From assembly GCA_013368325.1 (NCBI GenBank), contig JAACJK010000124.1, forward strand, positions 62,001-126,000: a DNA stretch of 64,000 nt, in the 5' to 3' direction. The notes beneath the pieces were generated by a model that was not told where the DNA came from, made no database searches, and was given only the letters and a program-made list of their open reading frames with translations. The position numbers were made by a program, and so were the translations under genes. Each line of letters opens with the position of its first letter. Within the stretch, counting starts at the first letter, position 1. The stretch comes from Ephemerocybe angulata. Its lineage: Eukaryota; Basidiomycota; Agaricomycetes; Agaricales; Psathyrellaceae. Shown here piece after piece: positions 57,757-64,000 of this stretch.

Positions 57757-59873
57757 ATGGAGAACACCTCCGGAGGTCCCACCCAGGCTGAAAGCGTCGC
57801 CACGTCCGTAAGTTCAAGTATACCTTCGGATTTGATACACCGTATAACTGAATGTCTTCCTAGCTCTTGGATAACGCTATGTCTGGACTAGTTCCCCACC
57901 TTAGGGAATTGGCTCACAGCTACCCCTACCATCCCTCTGACCTTCGCCCAGTCGACGCTGTGATGCAGTTCCTGCAAACTACGCCACTCTCCTTCCATGC
58001 TCTCCGTTTCACTCCAACCAATACTACGGAGCTCCAGCCGATGCTCCGGGCGTTGGCGAGTCTTGAGGTGATCTATCGCAGTGGTCAGGTTGTCGAAGGA
58101 TCGTTGGAATGTGATGACCCCACCTCCGTAATGCTTTCGACTATCCTCGAGAAAAATTGGGCCTCCATCCTCTCCTGGCTCACCTATACCCTGGAGTACT
58201 CAGAACGCGCGATGCCGCCCAAGCTGCTGAGCATCCCCATTTTGACTGTCGCCCAATTCCTTTCCAGATTTTCTCGACCACCTTTCTCCCCCGCGATAAT
58301 GGGCGACTACTTGGAGACAATCGAACTAGCACTCAGGGTCTGGTGTAGGGAGTTTAATCAAGGGAATGAGGATGCCTTCATTAATTCAGCCTGCTCAATG
58401 GCAGAGCTCTTCGGCAACTGCTTGGATATGAAAGGCTTGGCTGGAGCAGCAGTGATGGCCATTTTCCAGAATCCGAATCAAGCAGAGGCATTCTTGAAGT
58501 CGTATGCCATCCATATCACAGCCTTGGATACGGCGAGTCAATCCTGGATAGAAACGATGCGCCTTCTCGAGATGCAAAGCTGGTACATTCACTTGATGAA
58601 GCACCTGTCCGACACGACGAGCTGGAGTAGCGTCTGGCGATGGTCAAACAGAAATGGCACTATCATCGCCTTCAGCAAGTCAATCCACACCTTACTCCGC
58701 TCGTCGACGTACATCGAGCGATGGAGGCTTGCCCATGTCGGAGACTTGATAGCGATGGCGGAGAAGGATGAAGAGGGAATTATCTCAAAGGTCGTGCAGC
58801 TCTTGCGGGCAGATCTTGCCCCAATTTTATACGAGTGTCTTCGAACCATGCGAGACTGCACACCCTCAAAGCTCGTGGTCCGTGGGTTTATGCGGCATCT
58901 TTCAGCCTATCTTGCCTATCCACGCGTATCTCGAGCGGTCACTGTCTCTTTCTCGCACCACTTCAACACAACCCCCAAGGCCACACCCCCGTCTGATCCA
59001 GTCTGGGAACACTTCTGGACGACGCTGACACTCAGCTCAATTTCCGTTGCTGTCCGTGAAGCGACATACATATTCCAATGTGACAATCTTGATGTGGGTT
59101 GCAAACACTTTCGGTGCTAAAAGCGCCAACGCTGACGCTACACCTTGACACACAGCATTTAGAGCTTCACAGGCGAAATGGGGTTACTTCCGGGAACGAC
59201 ACGAAGCCTCGGAGGGTGTGCTCGGGTTGCAAGACTGTTTTCTACTGCTCCAAAGAATGTCAGAGGGATGATTGGAACGCGCTCCATCGGCTTGAGTGTT
59301 CTAGTGCTTCTGCGCTCCTTCGAGGTGTGTTGACCGGCTGTTTCTGTTTGGGTGCGAATATTAAGGGTTTCCTACAGCGCGGCGCAAGAAGCGTCAGTGG
59401 TTTCCTTGGGGAAGCAAGGAGAATCTCGGAGCCGCTCTAGTTCACCTCATGACCCTCATCTCCCTCCAAGGAGCTGATTTGGGACCCATAGACGCAGTTT
59501 CTATTCTAGACTGGCGGCTGGGAGCTCCAGACAAGGTCAAAAGTAAGTCTCGGGAAGATTACTTAACTGACTCTATGGACCGAAAGCCAACCTATGCGTA
59601 CCCCCGACTCAATGCGATGGTTTCTTCTTCGTCTGATCGAACTCGGCTCGTGGAGGCAGCATACCGTCATGGGAAAGAGTGTATTCACATTCTTGCTACC
59701 CTCCAAGAAGGGTGTTTCCCTTGTGGATTTATATTTCTTCATGGTGTAGGGACGATCAGGTCAGTCATTCTCTGAGATCTACCCTGCGTAATGGGCTCAA
59801 CGCCAACAATAGCACTCTGCCGGAATCGGAACCTGACGAGACCGAACCCAACGAATCGGCCTCTATGCATTAG
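57757..59873 (+). CDS. MYND zinc-finger protein, copy 2
   Basis: Exons 57757-57807, 57864-59093, 59156-59324, 59378-59759 and 59813-59873; 630 aa, with no coding difference from copy 1 that I could see. The MYND finger (CSGCKTVFYCSKECQRD) and all splice sites are intact. One base change lies about 50 bases upstream of the ATG (Ala versus Val in the untranslated frame). The promoter side here faces the A3 copy instead of the 29-kb locus. Confidence 0.82.
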
Positions 59874-60209
59874 CATGGACCTCATAGTCGTCTACCCTAT
59901 CTCAATCCCGCGGCATACGTCCGAACATCACATTTGAATATGCAATGTACATTCCCCCTACATCTCGACGACTACTGAGTTCAGATTTGATATTTGAGAT
60001 ACGACCTGCTATGTTCTAAGTCGTGATGGAGGGGCGATTCGGGTCGGGATTCGGCCCTCGGAGGAGCACCCACGGAACTCTGATCAGAAAAATAGGCGTC
60101 AATCATAACATACTTATATAACATCATGAGGCCTGAGGCCTGAGGGGCCAGCCCTCAAATACAATTTATAACGATAATATAACTCGAACAGGGAATCATT
60201 AATGATTCA

Positions 60210-61546
60210 CTAATTGGCAGCACTAACGAGAGTTTGAAATCGGAGCTCTTCTAAAGCGTAAACAAGTTCGCAATCATATCGAGCACAATCCAGTTTTGCT
60301 CGATCCACCCTTTCTTGTCTCAGAGCTCTCTCCTTAACAGGGCCAAGGGTGACTCTGGTACGAGTGTTGCCTACAGGTTGGAAGGTCAGGCGGCAAAGTT
60401 AGGAACAGTAACATGAACTTACCATTTCCGGTCGAAACCTTGGCCTTCCTTGCCTCGACGTCACGATCTACACCTTTCAGTCTCTTCTCGGCGTATTTGA
60501 GTCTTCTATTTGCCTTCCTCACCTCGTCTCTCGCCAAAGCAATGTTTCTCTGGAGTTGGACGGTATCGGGTAGACCAAGACCTTGAACAGGATCAGCGGG
60601 GTGATGACTTCCGCTGGTAACGGCGGTGGGGATATCCTCATCAGGGTGGTTGAGCTCCTCACAGTCCCGGGCGTGTGGATGGACTCTGTGGGCTGCGATG
60701 GGCGGTTCTTCAACTTGATTATGTATGGCTTCATACCCTGGGCCATACTCCACATCGATATCCATGGGCTCGCCCATGTCGTAGCCATCATAGTCCTGGC
60801 CGTTATGGCTTGTAAGGCGGTAGGAGACGGTATCTGGTCGCGTTCGGGCGGAGCTGGCCCACGCTGCGCGAGAGCGAGTTCGGCTTCTTGAGCGAGAGCC
60901 TTCTCGTACGCGTCATTGACCTCCGGGACAGTGCTACCTGTTTGAGGACGGCTTTACCCTGGAGGAGGCACACGCGAGGGACCTTGCCCCTTTGGAAATG
61001 ATATCAGACGATGCAAGCCAGGTATGGAGGTGATATACGTACAAAGTGATCGTAGTGATTTTCATCCAAAATCGCCTGCCTGCAGATATAGCAAGAGATA
61101 GCACTGCAGTTCGGACACTTCATCTTGTTGTACTAAGCTGCGCTGTCAGTATCCCGATCAAGTAGACATGTCTGATAGTTCACAGTTCACTCACCCCGTC
61201 TGATTTAATGAATGGGAAACGACAGCTTGGGCAATGTCGCATCAGCCTCCTCGATATCCAAGCGGGTGTCTCGAACTTTATTTTGCAGATCGTCGCAGGG
61301 TCTCCCAGGGTGCTCTTCAGCTCGGCATACTCTACAGCTGGCCCTTCCACATTTCACCGTGTTCTGACACCTGAAAGTTGGGACCTCCACCAGCGGGACA
61401 TCCATGACGCACGCGAAGTCACAGAATGCGCAGTCCTCCAAGCCCTCGATCTGGGCTTCCTTCAAGTCCCTCTGCTGGGAGAGACGTTCATACAGAATAG
61501 GAGGTCCTCCGTAAGGCAAGACCTCAAAACGGAAGACAAAAATGCG
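60210..61546 (-). pseudogene. RBR E3 ligase pseudogene, 5'-truncated copy
   Basis: Mirror of 23728-25064. It lacks the N-terminus and nearly all of RING1 because the duplication edge falls there, and carries the same IBR/RING2 frame break as copy 1. Confidence 0.75.
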
Positions 61547-61844
61547 GCCATGGCGGCCTTAATAGCGACCCAGGAGCAGTCCATTATAGGGCGTGGGGCG
61601 GGGCACAGGGGTGGGGAGCCGCGAGGGAGGACGTGGTTGAGAACTGAAGGGCGCGTCGCGAGTCGACGCGCCCAAATTGGTGCATCTGTTTGGCTGCGGC
61701 CCCTCAAAATTGCCACACGTGAGGGATTCCCGCGGGACAGATCCCAGGGAGTCATAGCTCAGAAAATATGTGAGTAAACGGGCGTTGCAAGCAACTTACA
61801 GTCTCCGAACTCGACGTTTATCCAGGTTTCTGTGCTGGTTAAGC
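61547..61844. other. Junction stretch with strong hairpin
   Basis: A perfect 10-bp inverted repeat, GGGCGCGTCG and its complement, with a 5-base loop lies at 61649-61673. No gene seen. Confidence 0.6.
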
Positions 61845-62760
61845 TATCCTGGCGCTCGGTTCTCCGGTGAGTCCCACTCTATCTACCCATGCTACCCATG
61901 CGTTGGGCTTACCTTTGCTCCTAAGATGAACTCTCGAAACACTGCGCTCAGAGCGGTTTCGATTTGAAGCGCCCCGCCTCCTCCTCCTGGCCCTCGATTC
62001 TCTGGTGAGCTCCCACCTTCTCCACACCGGGTGTCATCTCACATTCTCCCCAAGATTCAGCACCAGGCTGTTCGAACACACTGACCCGGACGGCACATCG
62101 ACCTGGGCAGCCTCGATCCCGACGTGACACAACATCCAAATTCACCTACTCATGGTGGTCGATTATCCGGTGAGTTCCCACACGTATCCACTCTGTGTAT
62201 CATCTCACCTTCGCCTTCAAGATTCCGCCTTAGAGTGACCGAACACAGCGGCCCAGGCAGGCTCGATTCTCGATTTCAACACTTGCCACGGACCACCCCC
62301 GGGCCCCATGCGTCGCACTCACCTTCGCCCCGAGCTCTCGCAACAGCGCCCCGAACGATCTCCATCCCAACAGACGATATTCGATTCCAAGGGCCCCACC
62401 ACTTCCTCCTGGCGCTCAATACTCCGATGAGCTCCCATTTTATCTACCAGACGCGTCGCGTGTCACCTTCGCCTTCGCCCTCAAGGTTCGGCCTCGAACT
62501 TTCGCAACACAGCGCTCAGAACGGTTTGATCCCGAAAAGCGGCCTTCGATTCGAAGTGCCCCGCCCGTCCTCCTCCTGGCGCTCGGTTCTCCGGTGAGTC
62601 CCACTCTATCTACCCATGCGTTGGGCTCACCTTTGCTCCTAAGATGAACTCTCGAAACACTGCGCTCAGAGCGGTTTCGGTTCGAAGAATCCCGCCTCCT
62701 CCTCCTGGTCCTCGATTCTCCGATGCAAGCTCCGATGAGCTCCCACCATATTGACATATT
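61845..62760. repeat. Imperfect tandem repeat with exon/intron-like units
   Basis: About six imperfect units of roughly 120-200 bp, each with CTCCTGGCGCTCGGTTCTCC-like sequence, a GGTGAGT(C/T)CCAC donor-like site, a pyrimidine-rich tract with ATCTACCCATGC, and CGAACACTGCGCTCAGAGCG. The units at 61845-61985 and 62576-62705 are nearly identical, and those between are more diverged. Each unit looks like a short exon followed by a GTGAGT intron start. Confidence 0.65.
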
Positions 62761-62981
62761 CCTCTGACAGGGTTGTGAACGGCAGGATTATTGAGTCGGA
62801 AGATGAAGACGTCGATGATGCTATCATCCCATCCCTCGCCCCACAGTTTTCACTGAGGTAGGGCCCACACCTCGCACTACCGTACAGAACGGAAGCATTG
62901 TTCGACGCCCCCAGCCCCAGCCCCAGCCCGAGGTAGGTCTATTCTCCCAAGTACATTCTACTGAGATTGATCACTCTCCAG

Positions 62982-64000
62982 TTGCAACGGCGGTCTGGTA
63001 CGGCGGCGGTACCAAGGCCCCGTATCACTCCTCTTCACCCATCCAGCATCTCGAAGGCGTCTGTTCCCCACCGTCCTCGCGCCAAAGAATATGGAAGAGA
63101 GGACGAGAGCTTCTACTCCTGCGATTCTCGTATGTCTAAGTGGTGCTTGATTTGGTTTCGTTGTTGATTACTGATGTTGTTAGCAGCTGCAGATGACGGA
63201 GACGACGATCCGGTGGTTCACGAAGACTATTATCACCCCGACTCCCACCCCGACTTGGAGAACTTTCCACCATCGTCGCTCCCCCACTTCCTCACCCATA
63301 AGCTCTCCCGTACCTCGCCTCCCAAGCCCGGCACCAGCGCTAAGCGTAAGTCCACCGAGTGCGACCATATCGAAGTCAAGCGTGTCAAGATCATCGTGCC
63401 TGGCCCTTCCGGTAGTCGCCATTGCTACAGCGCTGCAGATTTTGAGGGGCTGGGCAAAGCCATCCTCAACGATGCAATCACGTCCTTCCGTGTCCGGTGC
63501 GCTACTCAGTACCCCTTCCCCGACAAGTCTGGCATGCGGGATGAGCGGGCGTCCCAGTCATGGATTGACTTCTGCGGGAAGCGGGAGCTCAAGATGAACT
63601 ATACAACGGAGCCAGGTGGCTTGGTGAGTGTCCTCGGTGCTTCATTCGTGTTTCGAAATCTGATCCGTTCCTAGATTAAGGCTGGAACGTCGCAGCTTCG
63701 GGGACGGGACAGACCAAGACTGTCGCTCGTCCAATCGAGGCGATGTACGGTATCTCGAGCGGCTTTCCCAAGCGAGAGGTCCGTGATAAGGTTGAAGCCC
63801 TCTTGGATAGCATCTCGTTCGTCCATGAGGTACGTGATTGTATTCTATTCAATTCGCTGCCCTCATCTTTCTTCGATCCAGGACCCAAATGCCAGAACTG
63901 GAATCTTCCGGCATCCCTCGATCCAGGCCGTTGTCAACAAGGCACCGACGAAGGCCCCACGCACGCCGCATTCTCTCGCGAGAACCAGGTACCGAAACCG
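62982..64000 (+). pseudogene. DUF6532-like fungal protein, partial, probable frameshift
   Basis: Exons 62982-63129 and 63187-63621 join in frame (Arg/Pro/Ser-rich, then acidic DDGDDDPVVHEDYYHP, then an SAADFEGLGKAILND helix and QYPFPDKSGMRDERASQSWI). After a GTGAGT...CTAG intron, exon 3 from 63675 reads IKAGTSQLRG, then one frame over GQTKTVARPIEAMYGISSGF, KREVRDKVEALLDSISFVHE. After GTACGT...CCAG, exon 4 from 63882 reads DPNARTGIFRHPSIQAVV and runs off the window. SQLRG, ARP..E..YG, FV..D and RTG.FRHP.IQ are the order expected for DUF6532. The one-base phase change near 63700 could instead be avoided with a non-standard GTGGCT donor at 63616, which would drop SQLRG. Earlier exons with Pro/Gln repeats may lie at 62770-62935. 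Confidence 0.55.

Larger units (their letters stand above)
56265..61546. repeat. 5.3-kb inverted segmental duplication, copy 2
   Basis: Reverse complement of 23728-29012. It includes the hairpin copy at 56390-56419. Confidence 0.93.

Overview
The window looks like a repeat-rich, rearranged piece of a mushroom-forming basidiomycete genome. The evidence is genes broken by many short GT-AG introns (about 45-76 nt) together with families typical of Agaricomycetes: F-box proteins with a LANETL start, MYND-finger proteins, RING/RBR E3-like proteins, a Tnp2-type (CACTA) transposase, a DUF6532-like protein and small nucleoplasmin-like proteins. No rRNA, tRNA or CRISPR was seen. All exon structures were read by eye; none was confirmed by RNA or a database search.

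Layout. 1-7167: an inverted repeat (arms 1-1407 and 5761-7167) around a RING gene, a nucleoplasmin-like gene and a Brl1/Brr6-like remnant. 7.8-11.7 kb: a decayed Pro/Gln-rich gene and the first long copy (A1) of an unrecognised multi-exon gene, here called the FVQFVG family. 11.7-13.2 kb: F-box gene 1. 14.0-18.0 kb: an intact-looking Tnp2 transposase. 18.4-20.1 kb: a TIR-bounded element with its own gene. 21.6-23.3 kb: copy A2. 23.3-29.0 kb: an RBR pseudogene, an intact MYND gene and a small unknown locus. 29-33 kb: gene fragments and a head-to-head unit (FVQFVG fragment plus unknown partner B). 33.6-35.2 kb: F-box gene 2. 35.2-40.4 kb: mostly decayed sequence with FVQFVG fragments. 40.4-42.4 kb: two uncertain minus-strand genes. 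42.4-45.6 kb: inverted copy A4. 45.9-47.7 kb: second copy of the head-to-head unit. 48.2-51.4 kb: nucleoplasmin-like gene 2, RING gene 2 and nucleoplasmin-like gene 3. 51.7-53.2 kb: FVQFVG fragments and a LINE 3' remnant. 53.7-61.5 kb: a composite duplication, copy A3 fused to an inverted copy of 23.7-29.0 kb with a second intact MYND gene. 61.8-62.8 kb: a tandem exon-like repeat. 63-64 kb: a DUF6532-like gene running off the window.

Themes. (1) Recent segmental duplication dominates: four near-identical A copies, a 5.3-kb inverted duplication and a 1.4-kb inverted repeat, with breakpoints readable to the base. (2) One unrecognised protein family occurs in four long copies and at least six fragments within 64 kb. 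(3) Three nucleoplasmin-fold-like genes and two related RING genes lie here; both RING genes sit next to nucleoplasmin-like genes. Some near-identical blocks could be haplotype mis-assembly, and this must be settled before the duplications are interpreted.
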